From NCBI RefSeq assembly GCF_016526145.1, contig NZ_JADDUE010000004.1, positions 62,001 to 126,000 of the forward strand: a stretch of 64,000 nucleotides of DNA. The letters are read 5' to 3'. A model generated the notes under the pieces. The model was not told the origin of the DNA, did no database searches, and was given only the letters and a program-made list of their open reading frames with translations. The position numbers and the translations under genes are program-made. Source of the stretch: Saccharopolyspora galaxeae. GTDB taxonomy: Bacteria; Actinomycetota; Actinomycetes; Mycobacteriales; Pseudonocardiaceae. This document shows positions 20,257 through 29,740 of this stretch, in pieces; position 1 is the first letter of the stretch, and every line of letters begins with the position of its first letter.

Positions 20257-20872
20257 CTTCCAGGTGCGCGCTGATCGCCGCATCGGCCGCGGCGGCGTCG
20301 CCGGCGGTGAGCGCCTTGAGGATCGCGTCGTGCTCGTCGAGCACTGCATTGCGGCGGTTGGCGGCCGAGAACAGGGCGACGATGCCCGCGCGCACTTGGC
20401 GCGCCCGCAGCCCGTCGTAGCTCTTGTTCAGCATGTCGTTGCCGACCGCGTGGACCAGCGCGGTGTGGAACCGGTGGTCGAGGTCGATGAACCTCCGCGT
20501 GTCGGCATCGGCCGGTATCGCCCGCTGCTCGTCGAGTTCGGTGCGCATCGCCGCGAGCGGAACGGTGCCGAGCTCCAGGGCCCTGCGCGCGGAGTACTGC
20601 TCGATCATGCCGCGCAGCTCGAACAGCTCCCGGATCTCGCGCCCGCCCACCGGTGCGATGTAAGCGCCGCGTTTGGGCACCAGCTGCACGAGTTCCTCGG
20701 CGGCCAGCAGCAGCAGCGCTTCGCGGATCGGCGTGCGGGACACTCCGATGTCGTCGGCGAGCGCCTGCTCGTTCACGAACCGGCCCTGCATGGCGGGATC
20801 GCTGAGCACGGCGTCTTTGAGATGCTCGTAAGCGAGCTGGCGTCCCGAGGTCAACGGTGGCTCCTCGCGCAT
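20228..20872 (-). CDS. GntR-family (FCD domain) transcriptional regulator
   Basis: This 214-residue regulator has a winged helix with FVNEQALADDIGVSRTPIREALLLLAAEELVQLVPKRGAYI split over residues 31-72, followed by an FCD ligand domain containing ELRGMIEQYSARRA, DLDHRFHTALVHAVGN and LDEHDAILKAL with conserved Asp/His metal ligands. ATG 20872 is used; GTG 20878 is also in frame. It is divergent from the nitrilase gene with a GTATAC palindrome between them, and probably represses the whole 18187-21725 unit until the substrate is present. The effector is unknown. Confidence 0.9.
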   Translation of the reverse strand: MREEPPLTSGRQLAYEHLKDAVLSDPAMQGRFVNEQALADDIGVSRTPIREALLLLAAEELVQLVPKRGAYIAPVGGREIRELFELRGMIEQYSARRALELGTVPLAAMRTELDEQRAIPADADTRRFIDLDHRFHTALVHAVGNDMLNKSYDGLRARQVRAGIVALFSAANRRNAVLDEHDAILKALTAGDAAAADAAISAHLEATRHVLLAG

Positions 20873-20894
20873 GTTCACCGACGTTGCATATTGC

Positions 20895-20906
20895 TGGTAT
20901 ACAACA
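20895..20906. promoter_or_regulatory. GntR operator candidate in the GntR/nitrilase divergent promoter
   Basis: TGGTATACAACA shares the core GTATAC with the site at 18890. It sits 23 bp upstream of the GntR start and 28 bp upstream of the nitrilase start, where a repressor could block both promoters. Confidence 0.5.
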
Positions 20907-20933
20907 GTGTAGAGGCGAAGGAAGGCGGAACCC

Positions 20934-21725
20934 ATGCGCGTGGCGCTGTGCCAGATCGTGTCCACTCCCGAGCCGGCGGCGAACCTGGAACTCGTCGCAG
21001 ACGGCGTGCGCCGGGCCGCCGAGTCCGGCGCGGACCTCGCGGTGTTCCCGGAGGCCACGATGGCCTGCTTCGGCACGAAGCTGGGCCCGCTGGCCGAACC
21101 GCTGGACGGCCCGTGGGCGAGCGAGGTCCGGCGCATCGCCGACGACGCCGGGATCGCCGTCGTCGCGGGCATGTTCACCCCCGCCGATGAAGGCCGGGTG
21201 ACCAACACCCTGCTGGTCACCGGGCGCGGACTGGACGCGCACTACGACAAGATCCACCTCTACGACGCTTTCGGATTCGCGGAATCCCGCACCGTCGCAC
21301 CCGGCGCCGAACCGCTGGTGGTGGACCTCGCCGGCACTCGTTTCGGCGTAACGACCTGCTACGACGTGCGCTTCCCCGGACTGTTCACCGCGCTGGCCGA
21401 CCAGGGCGCTTCGGTGATCGTCACCGCGGCGTCCTGGGGCGCGGGCGAGGGCAAGCGGGACCAGTGGGAACTGCTCGTGCGCGCACGCGCGCTGGACAGC
21501 ACCTCGTGGATCGCGGCGTGCGGGCAGGCGGACCCGCGAACCCGGGGGATCGAGCCGAGCGGCAAGGCGCCCACCGGCATCGGCTACAGCACCGTCGCAG
21601 GCCCGCTCGGCGCGATCCACGCGCAGCTCGCCGATGCCCCGGACGTGCTGGTCGTCGATCTCGATGAGGAGCCCGTGCAGCAGGCGCGCGGCAGCGTCCC
21701 GGTGCTGGCGAACCGCAAGTTCTGA
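20934..21725 (+). CDS. Nitrilase-superfamily carbon-nitrogen hydrolase
   Basis: This 263-residue enzyme has the complete Glu-Lys-Cys triad: Glu40 (VFPEAT), Lys106 (HYDKIHLYD) and Cys142 (TTCYDVRFPGL). Length and motifs fit amidases and omega-amidases such as the branch that includes Nit2 and 2-oxoglutaramate amidase, not true nitrilases. It should cleave a non-peptide C-N bond, releasing ammonia from an amide. It has its own divergent promoter with the GntR gene and a probable link to the MHS transporter and DUF2848 protein. The stop is only 13 bp from the convergent nadC stop. Confidence 0.92.
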   Translation: MRVALCQIVSTPEPAANLELVADGVRRAAESGADLAVFPEATMACFGTKLGPLAEPLDGPWASEVRRIADDAGIAVVAGMFTPADEGRVTNTLLVTGRGLDAHYDKIHLYDAFGFAESRTVAPGAEPLVVDLAGTRFGVTTCYDVRFPGLFTALADQGASVIVTAASWGAGEGKRDQWELLVRARALDSTSWIAACGQADPRTRGIEPSGKAPTGIGYSTVAGPLGAIHAQLADAPDVLVVDLDEEPVQQARGSVPVLANRKF

Positions 21726-21738
21726 GCGCGGCGCGCGC

Positions 21739-22626
21739 TCACATGTCCAACCCGATGTCCAGCGCGGGCGACGAGTGGGTCAACGCACCTACAGCCAGGT
21801 AGTGCACCCCGGTGTCGGCGTAGCTGCGGGCGACGTCGAGGGTGAGTCCGCCGGATGCTTCCAGCTCGGTGCCGGGTGAGACCTCGCGGGTGCGGCGCAC
21901 CGCATCGGCGCAGTCCGCAGGGCCGAAGTTGTCCAGCAGGACCAGCTCGGCGCCCTCTTCCAGCACCTCGTCGAGCTCTTCCGGAGTGGACACTTCGATT
22001 TCGGCGGGCAGATCCGGCGCGTGTTCCCGGCAGGCGCGCAGCGCCGCGACGACCGAACCGGCCGCGACGACGTGGTTGTCCTTGATGAGCATGGCGTCGC
22101 CGAGCCCCATGCGGTGATTGACCCCGCCGCCGCTGCGCACCGCGTACTTCTGCAGCACCCGCAGGCCGGGCAGGGTTTTGCGGCTGTCCCGGATGCGGCA
22201 GCCGGTGCCTTCGACGGCACGCACCCATTCCGCGGTCGCGGTGGCGATGCCGGAGAGGTGGCAGAGCAGGTTCAGCGCGGTGCGTTCGGCGGTGAGCAGG
22301 CCGCGAACCGGCGCGTGCACGCTCAACGCGCTCTCCCCCGGCATGATCATGTCGCCGTCGGTTCGGCTGTGCAGCACCTTGTACCCGTCCGGGCCGAGGA
22401 CTTCGTCGAGCACCGCGCGGGCGACCGGGATTCCGGCCACGACGCCGGCCGGGCGCGATCGGAACTCGGCTTCGGCGATGGCGTCCACCTGCACCGTCGC
22501 CTCCGTGGTGGCGTCCAGCCCGTAGCGCAGGTCCTCGGCGAGCGCGGCCCGCACCAGCGCGCGCACTTCCTGCGGGTCCAGCCCTGCGGAGCGCAGTTGT
22601 GCCGTGGTCGCTTCGGACAGCGTCAT
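21739..22626 (-). CDS. nadC: Nicotinate-nucleotide pyrophosphorylase (quinolinate phosphoribosyltransferase)
   Basis: This 295-residue enzyme makes nicotinate mononucleotide from quinolinate and PRPP with loss of CO2. Family stretches are LAEDLRYGLDATTE, ALNLLCHLSGIAT, RDSRKTLPGLRVLQKYAVRSGGGVNHR split across about residues 140-165, LIKDNHV, and ELEASGGL. ATG 22626 is used because its ATGA overlaps the nadB stop by 4 bp; longer readings run through nadB in another frame. It is the last gene of nadA-nadB-nadC. Confidence 0.96.
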   Translation of the reverse strand: MTLSEATTAQLRSAGLDPQEVRALVRAALAEDLRYGLDATTEATVQVDAIAEAEFRSRPAGVVAGIPVARAVLDEVLGPDGYKVLHSRTDGDMIMPGESALSVHAPVRGLLTAERTALNLLCHLSGIATATAEWVRAVEGTGCRIRDSRKTLPGLRVLQKYAVRSGGGVNHRMGLGDAMLIKDNHVVAAGSVVAALRACREHAPDLPAEIEVSTPEELDEVLEEGAELVLLDNFGPADCADAVRRTREVSPGTELEASGGLTLDVARSYADTGVHYLAVGALTHSSPALDIGLDM

Positions 22627-24227
22627 GCCACGCTCCTCACGGGTTCGCGATCGGTGCCCAGCAGCCGGCCCGACACGTCCAGGCGCAGCGGAATGCTGCG
22701 CCGCCAGCGTACGTCGTCCGGGTTCGGGTGGTCGTTGCGCAAATGGCTGCCGCGGGATTCGGCGCGGGTGGCGGCGGCTGCCAGCATCGCGTGCGCGGTG
22801 AGTGTGAGCGCGGCGCCCTCGACGGCCTGCCTGCTCCGAAGTGGACGGACGATGCCCGCGCGGTCGAGCGCGGCCGCCGCCTCGGCGAGCCCTTCCGCGC
22901 TGCGCCCGATGCCCGCGTGCCTGCTCATGGTGCGCTGCAACAGGTCCCGGTCCACCACGGCCGCCGCGGGTATCGGCGAGTGGACCGGCTTGCGCGCACG
23001 TCCACCTGCCCGCAGGTCGCGCGCCACGGCGCGGGCTGCTCGTCCGCCGACGACCAGCCCTTCCAGCAGGCTGTTGGAGGCCAGCCGGTTCGCCCCGTGC
23101 AGGCCGGTGCGGGCGACCTCGCCCGCCGCGTACAGGCCGGCCACCCCGGTCCGTCCGTCCACATCGGACAGCACGCCGCCGCAGGAGTAGTGCGCGGCGC
23201 TGGTCACCGGAATCGGTTCGCGCGCCGGGTCGATCCCGGCTTCCCGGCAGGCCGCGAACACCGTCGGGAACCGGGCGGCGAAACCGCTCAGCCCGGTCGC
23301 GTCCAGGTACGCGCACTCCGCGCCGGTCTCGGTGATCCGCCGGTTGATCGCCGCGGAAACCACGTCGCGCGGCGCCAAGTCTGCGAGCGGGTGCTCCCCG
23401 GCCATCACGCGCCGCCCCTGCGCGTCCACCAGCACGGCGCCCTCGCCGCGCACCGCCTCGGTGACCAGCGGGCGCCTGCCCCGTGCGCCGTCCGCGGTGT
23501 GCAGCACCGTCGGATGGAACTGCACGAACTCCAGATCCGCCACCGAAGCACCCGCGCGCAGCGCGAGCGCGATCCCGTCGGCCGTGGCGACTTCCGGATT
23601 CGTGGTGGCCGCGAAGAGCTGTCCCAGCCCACCGGTGGCCAGCAGTACCGCCGGACTCCGCAGCGTGCCCGGATTCGCGGACCCGTCGAGCGCGAGCGCA
23701 CCCGCGATCGCGCCGCACTCGTCGCGGATCAGCTCGGCGACGCAATGCCCTTCCAGCACGGGGATTCCACCGGCGGCCACTGCGCTCGACAACGCCCGCT
23801 GCACCTCCGCGCCGGTCGCGTCCCCACCGGCGCGGATGACGCGGAAAGCGGTGTGCCCGCCCTCGCGGGTTCGCGCGAGCGGTCCCGCGCTACCGGAATC
23901 GGTGTCGAACCGAGCACCGGCCGCGCGCAGTTCGGCCACCGCCGCCGCACCGTCGGTGAGGATCGCGCGGACGGCGTCCTCGTCGCACAATCCCGCTCCG
24001 GCGGTCAGGGTGTCGTCGACGTGCCGCTGCAAGCTGTCGCCCACGTCGTGCTCGTCGGGCCGGACCACGGCGACGCCGCCCTGCGCCCATCCGGTGTTGC
24101 CCGCCGAAACCGAGTCCTTGGTGATCACCAGCACGCGCAACCCGAGCCGCCTGGCGCTCAGCGCCGCGGTGAGTCCGGCGACGCCGGAGCCGACGACGAC
24201 CAGGTCCGCACCGGCCTCCCAGCTCAT
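22623..24227 (-). CDS. nadB: L-aspartate oxidase
   Basis: This 534-residue FAD enzyme oxidises L-aspartate to iminosuccinate for quinolinate synthase. The N terminus has the dinucleotide loop [20 protein letters not shown]. The substrate and FAD region shows [44 protein letters not shown] and the C-terminal [20 protein letters not shown] and [16 protein letters not shown] 24227 overlaps the nadA stop by 4 bp. It is fused to nothing and of normal length. Confidence 0.96.
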   Translation of the reverse strand: MSWEAGADLVVVGSGVAGLTAALSARRLGLRVLVITKDSVSAGNTGWAQGGVAVVRPDEHDVGDSLQRHVDDTLTAGAGLCDEDAVRAILTDGAAAVAELRAAGARFDTDSGSAGPLARTREGGHTAFRVIRAGGDATGAEVQRALSSAVAAGGIPVLEGHCVAELIRDECGAIAGALALDGSANPGTLRSPAVLLATGGLGQLFAATTNPEVATADGIALALRAGASVADLEFVQFHPTVLHTADGARGRRPLVTEAVRGEGAVLVDAQGRRVMAGEHPLADLAPRDVVSAAINRRITETGAECAYLDATGLSGFAARFPTVFAACREAGIDPAREPIPVTSAAHYSCGGVLSDVDGRTGVAGLYAAGEVARTGLHGANRLASNSLLEGLVVGGRAARAVARDLRAGGRARKPVHSPIPAAAVVDRDLLQRTMSRHAGIGRSAEGLAEAAAALDRAGIVRPLRSRQAVEGAALTLTAHAMLAAAATRAESRGSHLRNDHPNPDDVRWRRSIPLRLDVSGRLLGTDREPVRSVA

Positions 24228-25228
24228 TCGCCGCCCCCCGGCTTGCCGACGGAGATCATCCGCCGCACCGACTCGCGGGCGCGTTCGGCGACGTCGGCGG
24301 GCACCTCCACCTCGTCGGCCCGTTCGCGCAGGCAGCGCAGCAACGCCGCAGGCGTGATCATCTTCATGTACCGGCAGGAAGCGCGTTCGTTGACCGCCCG
24401 GAAGTCGATCTCCGGTGCGGCCCGCCGCAGCTGGTGCAGCATTCCGACCTCGGTGGCCACCAGCACCGAATCGGCCCCGGTCTCCCGCGCCGCATCGAGC
24501 ATCGCGCCGGTGGAGAGGATCTTGACCCGCTCCGGCGGCACCGTGCCCTCGCCCGCCAGGTACAGCGCGGAGGTCGCGCAACCGCACTCCGGGTGGATGA
24601 ACAGATCGGCGTCCGGGTTGGAAGCCGCGCGGCCCGCCAGCTCCGGCCCGTTGATCCCGGCGTGCACGTGGCATTCCCCCGCCCACACGAGAACGTTGTC
24701 CCGCCCGGTTTCGCGGCGGACGTGCGCGCCGAGGAATTGATCGGGGCAGAACAGCACTTCGCGCTCGGCGGGGATCGAGCGGACGACGTCGACGGCGTTG
24801 GACGAGGTGCAGCAGATGTCGGTCTCGGCCTTCACCTCCGCGGTGGTGTTCACGTACGAGACCACGACCGCGCCGGGGTGTTCGGCCTTCCAGGCGCGCA
24901 GCTGCTCGGCGGTGATGGAGTCGGCCAGCGAGCAGCCGGCGCGCTCGTCCGGGATCAGCACGGTCTTGCCGGGCGCGAGGATCTTCGCCGTCTCGGCCAT
25001 GAAGTGCACGCCGCAGAACACGATCGTCGATGCCGGGCTGTCCGCGGCGATCCGGCTCAGCGCCAGCGAGTCGCCGGTGTGGTCGGCGACGTCCTGGATC
25101 TCCGGCAGCTGGTAGTTGTGCGCGAGCAGCACCGCGTCGCGCTGCTCGGCCAGCCTGCGGATCTCCCGCGCCCATTCCGCGTCCGGTGCCACTCCCGCGT
25201 AGGCAGCCGGTGCGTCGGCAGCCACCAT
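24224..25228 (-). CDS. nadA: Quinolinate synthase A
   Basis: This 334-residue enzyme condenses iminosuccinate with dihydroxyacetone phosphate to quinolinate. Motifs include [22 protein letters not shown] across residues 33-54, [15 protein letters not shown], and cysteines in AGCSLAD, HPECGC and ERASCRYMK that can hold the [4Fe-4S] cluster. GAGGAGG precedes ATG 25228. It is the first gene of nadABC. Its promoter overlaps a palindrome shared with the divergent Nudix-type regulator, so the operon is probably repressed when NAD status is high. Confidence 0.96.
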   Translation of the reverse strand: MVAADAPAAYAGVAPDAEWAREIRRLAEQRDAVLLAHNYQLPEIQDVADHTGDSLALSRIAADSPASTIVFCGVHFMAETAKILAPGKTVLIPDERAGCSLADSITAEQLRAWKAEHPGAVVVSYVNTTAEVKAETDICCTSSNAVDVVRSIPAEREVLFCPDQFLGAHVRRETGRDNVLVWAGECHVHAGINGPELAGRAASNPDADLFIHPECGCATSALYLAGEGTVPPERVKILSTGAMLDAARETGADSVLVATEVGMLHQLRRAAPEIDFRAVNERASCRYMKMITPAALLRCLRERADEVEVPADVAERARESVRRMISVGKPGGGE

Positions 25229-25272
25229 CTCGTCCTCCTCACCACCGGAAACGCTGCGGTGCGCGCCCGGCG

Positions 25273-25309
25273 TTGCTCATCGAGCAGTTTTCGCCTTATA
25301 ATCGAAAAC
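25273..25309. promoter_or_regulatory. Divergent nadA/nrtR promoter with NrtR-type palindrome
   Basis: Arms GTTTTCG (25287-25293) and CGAAAAC (25303-25309) form a perfect 7-bp inverted repeat with a 9-bp spacer. Inside it lie a plus-strand -10 TATAAT (25297-25302, with TTGCTC at 25273-25278 as -35, 18-bp spacer) and a minus-strand -10-like TATAAG (25300-25295) for nadA. The palindrome ends directly at the regulator's GTG start. One bound protein would cover both promoters. Confidence 0.75.
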
Positions 25310-26023
25310 GTGCCCCATCGTAGCACCGGAGCCGACCCGGACAAGGGAGATGCAGGTCACGAAGTGCTCGCCGGAGTGCTCCGGGCGCACGAAGGCCGCC
25401 TGCAAGTCCTGCTGTGGCAACGCGCCAAACCGCCGCACGAAAACCGGTGGGCGCTGCCCGGCGGCAGGCTCGGCGACGACGAGGACGTGGAGCGCTCGAT
25501 CCGCCGCCAGCTCGCGGAAAAGGTCGACGTGCACAAGCTCAGCCACGTCGAGCAGCTCGCCGCGTTCAGCGATCCCGGCCGCGTGCCCGGCCGCCGCGTC
25601 GTGGCGACCGCGTTCCTCGGGCTGGTCCCGTCCGATGTGGACCCGGAGGTGCCCGCGGACACCGCTTGGCACGCGCTGGACGACCCGCCGCCCACCGCGT
25701 TCGACCACGAGCGGATCACGCACGCGGCGCGGGACCGGCTGCGCGCGAAGCTCTCCTACACGAACCTCGGTTTCGCACTGGCGCCCGCCGAATTCACCAT
25801 CTCCGAACTGCGCCGGATCTACTCGGCCGCGTTGGGCTACCAGGTGGCCGCGACGAATCTGCAACGAGTGCTGACCCGGCGCGGAGCGCTGCAACCGACC
25901 GGGCGCACGGTTCCCGCAGGCCCTTCCGGCGGGCGCCCACCCGCGCTGTTCCGGTTCACCAGCCCCGGCCTGGAGATCACCGACCCGTTCGCGGTGTTCC
26001 GCCCGCCACCGGGTGCTTCATGA
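25310..26023 (+). CDS. nrtR: NrtR-type Nudix-related transcriptional regulator of NAD synthesis
   Basis: This 237-residue protein joins an N-terminal Nudix fold (residues 18-155) to a C-terminal winged helix (about 170-225, FTISELRRIYSAALGY then NLQRVLTRRGAL). The Nudix box starting at Gly52 is degenerate: the REUxEExGU part reads R66-Q67-L-A-E70-K71-V-D73, so three of the conserved catalytic positions are lost. That is typical of NrtR repressors, which sense ADP-ribose or related nucleotides without needing hydrolysis. Adjacency to nadABC and the shared palindrome support the call. GTG 25310 follows a TATAAT by 7 bp with no ribosome site, so the mRNA is probably leaderless. Confidence 0.9.
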   Translation: MPHRSTGADPDKGDAGHEVLAGVLRAHEGRLQVLLWQRAKPPHENRWALPGGRLGDDEDVERSIRRQLAEKVDVHKLSHVEQLAAFSDPGRVPGRRVVATAFLGLVPSDVDPEVPADTAWHALDDPPPTAFDHERITHAARDRLRAKLSYTNLGFALAPAEFTISELRRIYSAALGYQVAATNLQRVLTRRGALQPTGRTVPAGPSGGRPPALFRFTSPGLEITDPFAVFRPPPGAS

Positions 26024-26093
26024 GCGCCGCGTGGCCGCCGTCCGGCGAATCGATGTTGGCCGCCGGGCCGGGAGTGCACGTAGGTTGGCAACC

Positions 26094-26771
26094 GTGACCG
26101 ACACGTTGCCCCTGTTCCCGCTGAGCACCGTGCTGCTGCCCGGTGCGGCGCTGCCGCTGCACATCTTCGAGTCGCGCTACCGGCAGCTCGTGCTCGACCT
26201 GGTCAACGACGTCGTCCCGGACCGCCGGTTCGGCGTGGTCGGCATCCGGCAGGGCTGGGAGGTCGGCGACGACAACGTCGACTCGATGTACGACGTCGGC
26301 TGCTCCGCGCGGTTGCAGCAGGTCCAGCAGCTCCCGCAGGGCCGCTACGACGTCTCCGCGGACGGTGCGCAGCGGTTCCGGCTGCTGCAGATCGACCGGG
26401 AGGCCGCGCCGTACCTGATGGCCCGGGTGGAATGGCTGCCGGACACCGAACCCGCCGAGGATCCGCGGATCGGCCCGCGGCTGGACGCCGCCGCCCGCGC
26501 AGCGCACGAGCGGTACCACGGGACGGGCCTGCGCGGGGACCACTACGACCCGCCCGCCGCGGACACCGAGCTCGCCGACCTCGCCTACGCGCTCGCCGAG
26601 GACTGCGTGCTCAGCACCGAGGACCGCCAAGAGCTGCTGGCCGAGACCGACCCGCTGGCGCGGCTGCGGCTGGTGCGACGACTGCTGGTGCGGGAGGCCG
26701 AGTTCCTGCGCGAGCTGCGGGCCATCCCGGCTCCGCTGGCCGAGTTCACCGAAGGCACCAGCGTGAACTGA
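26094..26771 (+). CDS. LON substrate-binding-domain protein
   Basis: The 225-residue protein starts at GTG 26094 with TDTLPLFPLSTVLLPGAALPL and LHIFESRYRQLV, the opening of the Lon N-terminal (PUA-like) domain. No AAA+ or protease domain follows, so it is one of the stand-alone LON-domain proteins found widely in actinobacteria. Helices with LVRRLLVREAEFLRELRAIP form the C-terminal part. Its role is unknown; relatives are often listed only as peptidase S16. It is co-oriented 70 bp after nrtR. Confidence 0.88.
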   Translation: MTDTLPLFPLSTVLLPGAALPLHIFESRYRQLVLDLVNDVVPDRRFGVVGIRQGWEVGDDNVDSMYDVGCSARLQQVQQLPQGRYDVSADGAQRFRLLQIDREAAPYLMARVEWLPDTEPAEDPRIGPRLDAAARAAHERYHGTGLRGDHYDPPAADTELADLAYALAEDCVLSTEDRQELLAETDPLARLRLVRRLLVREAEFLRELRAIPAPLAEFTEGTSVN

Positions 26772-26777
26772 ACCGGC

Positions 26778-27359
26778 TCAAGGCCGCCTGCCGAGGTCGT
26801 CGAAACCGTTCCAGGACGCCGCGAAGCCGTAACCGAGCGCGACCCCCAGCGGCTGCACCAGCACTGCCCACGGCGTCGAAATCTCCGGCGCCACGGTGAT
26901 CTGCCCGCCGGCCCGCGGCGCGGCAGGCAGCGGGTAGAGATCGCCCGCGAACGTCGCCCCCATCCGCATCGCCAGCCACGCCGCCACCAGCGAACCGAGC
27001 ACCGCGCCGATCAGCAGCACCGGCCCGCGCCGCCCGCGCACCGCCCACAGCACGCCCGCGGTCACCAGCCCGGCGGCGAACGTCAGCAGCAGGAACAGCC
27101 CGACCGCGTCGAACCGGTGGTAGCTCTCCGTGACCTGCGCCGGAACCGGGTTGCCGCTGCTGCTGAGCAAGGCCAGCTCCGGTGGCGCCAGCCGCGACCA
27201 CAGCCAGCCGAGCGGCAGCCCCAGCAACGCCACGAGGGACAGCGCGCTCAGCGCGGGCAGCAGGTCGGCGCGAACCACCACGCGCGGGATGCGCGCGGAT
27301 GGTTCCGGACCCGCCGCCCCTGCGGGCTCCGGTCCGGTTTCGACCGCGTCCGAAGGCAA
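26778..27359 (-). CDS. DUF2567-like four-helix membrane protein
   Basis: This 193-residue protein has hydrophobic helices around LLPALSALSLVALLGLPLGW, FLLLTFAAGLVTAGVLWAV, VLLIGAVLGSLVAAWLAMR and a weaker one at TPWAVLVQPLGVALGYG. The N terminus is Pro/Gly/Glu-rich and should be cytoplasmic. The start is TTG 27359, supported by AGGAGGGA 6-7 bases upstream. The pattern fits the actinobacterial DUF2567 family. It converges with the LON protein (6-bp gap) and is divergent from aftA. Confidence 0.75.
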   Translation of the reverse strand: MPSDAVETGPEPAGAAGPEPSARIPRVVVRADLLPALSALSLVALLGLPLGWLWSRLAPPELALLSSSGNPVPAQVTESYHRFDAVGLFLLLTFAAGLVTAGVLWAVRGRRGPVLLIGAVLGSLVAAWLAMRMGATFAGDLYPLPAAPRAGGQITVAPEISTPWAVLVQPLGVALGYGFAASWNGFDDLGRRP

Positions 27360-27584
27360 TCGCCGTCCCTCCTCGATGTGCGCTCAGGGTTGTCCGGATC
27401 CGCGGCGGCGCCGCGTACGGTGCGGAGGCGCCGGCCGACCCGCCGGTCTACCCGAGACGCGGGGCGCCTCTGAACACCTTTCAGCACCCTAGCGGGTGAT
27501 CACCGACAGCCGTGCGGCCGCGGCGCGAGCATCCTCTATTCTGCGCGGGCGCCCTGTCCCCCACCGCCGAAGGATCGAACTCAC

Positions 27585-29597
27585 GTGGCGGGAACCCTGC
27601 TGAGTCCGGCTCTGACCGGCCCCCGACCGATCGACGCACCGCGCCAGGATTCGGCCGTGCGGCTTCCGCTGCGCACCGCGGTGATCGAGCTGCTGGCGGG
27701 TTCCGCGGTGGCCGCGGTGGTCAGCCTCGTCCTGCAGTTCGCGGTGACCCGGCTGGGCATCAGCGAGCCCAGTTACGCGCCGGAGGCGCTGGCCTCGCTC
27801 GGCGCCGGCCTGGTGCTGTTGATCACGTTCGCGGTGCTGGCGTTCGCCCGAATCGGCGCGCCGCGGTGGCTGCGCGCGACGGGAACGTGGGTCGCGCTGT
27901 CGGCGTTCAGCACGCTGGCACTGGCGATCCCGTTGCAGGCCACCCGGTACTACTTCGGCGGTGCGTCCGTCGACAACGGGTTCCGGATGCAGTACATGAC
28001 GCGGATGGCCTCGACGCTGGGCCTGGCGGACATGAACTACGCGGACACCGCGCCGTACTACCCGGCAGGCTGGTTCTGGCTCGGCGGCCGGTTCGCGAAC
28101 CTGCTCGGCTGGGAAGGCTGGGCCGCCTACAAGCCGTACGCGCTGATCTGGGTCGCGGTGACCGCCGTGGTCACGTTCACGCTCTGGAGCGTGGTGGTGC
28201 GGCGCAAGCTGGCGCTGCTGGCGGCGGTGGCCACGACGCTGGCCGGGATGCTGCACGGCATCGAGGAGCCCTACGCCTGGCCGTCGGCGGCTTGGCTGGC
28301 GCCCATCGCGGTGCTGACCTGGCACGCGCTGCGCCGCGGGGATCGCGCGCCGCGCTGGACGCTGATCGGCATCGGCGGCTACGTCGGTTTCGCCGCGATC
28401 ACTTACACGCTGCACTTCGGATTCGCGGTCCTGCTGATCGTGGCCATGGCGGTGGTGATCGGCGTCTTCCGGGTGCGCCGCGGCGCGTCGCTGTGGCCGA
28501 CGGTGCGGGGGCTTTTCCTGCGGCTGCTGCCGATCGGCGTGCTCAGCGGGCTGATCGCGCTGCTGGTGTGGTTGCCGTACGTGCTGTCCACGCACGTGTT
28601 CACCGACAACCCGCGCAGCGCTGCGCTGCACTACCTGCCGGAGGACGGTTCGTTCCTGCCGGTGCCGATGACCGAGCCGACTCCGTTCGGCGCGCTGTGC
28701 CTGGCCGGGTTCTGCTGGCTGTTGCTGCGCGCCCGCCGCAGCGAGATCGCCGCGGCGATGCTGATGCTGGTGCTGTCCATCTACGTGTGGTTCGGACTCT
28801 CCACTTTGGCGTTGGTGGCGAAGACGACCTTGCTGTCGTTCCGGCTGAACGTGATCCTCGGCGCGGTGCTGGCCGTGGCGGGCGTGTTCGCGCTGCTGGA
28901 GTTCATCGGGTGGCTGCGGGAGCGCGTCGACCTGGCGTACGCCGCGCGGATCACCACGCTGTCCTGCGCGCTGGGCCTGATCGGCGCGATCACCCTCACC
29001 CAGGGGGCCATCGGCACCAAGCTGAAGGACTCCACCGAGCTGGCCTACGAGGACTACTACCCGACCGGGAACAACGCGATGGGCGCGCGGGACCCGCAGG
29101 AGACCGGGTCGTGGGCCGACGACGTCTACCGCGCGATCTCCGGTCTCACCGGCAAGCAGCCGCAGCAGAACATCCTGCTGACCACCGACTACAAGCTCAT
29201 GTCGTTCCGGCCGTACTGGGGTTTCCAGCAGGAGACGCCGCACTACGCGAACCCGCTGGCCGAGTACGACGAGCGGGCCGCCGAGATCGAGCGGTGGTCG
29301 AAGGCGCGCAGCGGACCGCAGCTGCTGGCCGAGATGAACCGCGGAAAGTTCGCGGCCCCGAACGTCTTCGTGCTGCGCAACCCGATGAGCCCGGTCGCGT
29401 CGGAGAGCGAGAAGGAACGCGCCGCCGACCCGTCCGACCCGAACGGCCGGAAGCTGGCGCTGACGTTGAAGGGCGACTCGTTCCCGCAGCTGCCGAACGT
29501 GCGCGACTACGACGTCCACTTCGATCCGGCGGTGTTCGACGGGCCCGGATTCTCCCGCCGCGACGTCGGCCCGTACACGATCATCGCGGTGCGCTGA
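27585..29597 (+). CDS. aftA: Galactan 5-O-arabinofuranosyltransferase, AftA-type
   Basis: This 670-residue GT-C enzyme is expected to put the first arabinofuranose from decaprenyl-phosphoryl-arabinose on the galactan of arabinogalactan. About eleven helices occupy residues 30-480 and a soluble C-terminal part follows. The early loop has VDNGFRMQYMTRMASTLGLADMNYAD (acidic catalytic region) and YYPAGWFWLGGRFANLLG with YKPYALIW, all familiar from AftA. The start is GTG 27585 with AAGGA about 10 bases upstream. It implies an arabinogalactan wall. Neighbours are not wall genes, so it is probably transcribed alone. Confidence 0.87.
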   Translation: MAGTLLSPALTGPRPIDAPRQDSAVRLPLRTAVIELLAGSAVAAVVSLVLQFAVTRLGISEPSYAPEALASLGAGLVLLITFAVLAFARIGAPRWLRATGTWVALSAFSTLALAIPLQATRYYFGGASVDNGFRMQYMTRMASTLGLADMNYADTAPYYPAGWFWLGGRFANLLGWEGWAAYKPYALIWVAVTAVVTFTLWSVVVRRKLALLAAVATTLAGMLHGIEEPYAWPSAAWLAPIAVLTWHALRRGDRAPRWTLIGIGGYVGFAAITYTLHFGFAVLLIVAMAVVIGVFRVRRGASLWPTVRGLFLRLLPIGVLSGLIALLVWLPYVLSTHVFTDNPRSAALHYLPEDGSFLPVPMTEPTPFGALCLAGFCWLLLRARRSEIAAAMLMLVLSIYVWFGLSTLALVAKTTLLSFRLNVILGAVLAVAGVFALLEFIGWLRERVDLAYAARITTLSCALGLIGAITLTQGAIGTKLKDSTELAYEDYYPTGNNAMGARDPQETGSWADDVYRAISGLTGKQPQQNILLTTDYKLMSFRPYWGFQQETPHYANPLAEYDERAAEIERWSKARSGPQLLAEMNRGKFAAPNVFVLRNPMSPVASESEKERAADPSDPNGRKLALTLKGDSFPQLPNVRDYDVHFDPAVFDGPGFSRRDVGPYTIIAVR

Positions 29598-29740
29598 CCG
29601 GTCGGCGGGCAGCCCGAGCGCTGCCCGCCCGGGATCGATCCCGAACCCCGCGAGCACCGGCGATCCACGTGCCGCCGAGGCGCGGCGAACTCGGCGCCCT
29701 TGCGTCCGGTGATCGGTTCGAGGGGGTAGCGTGGCCGGAC

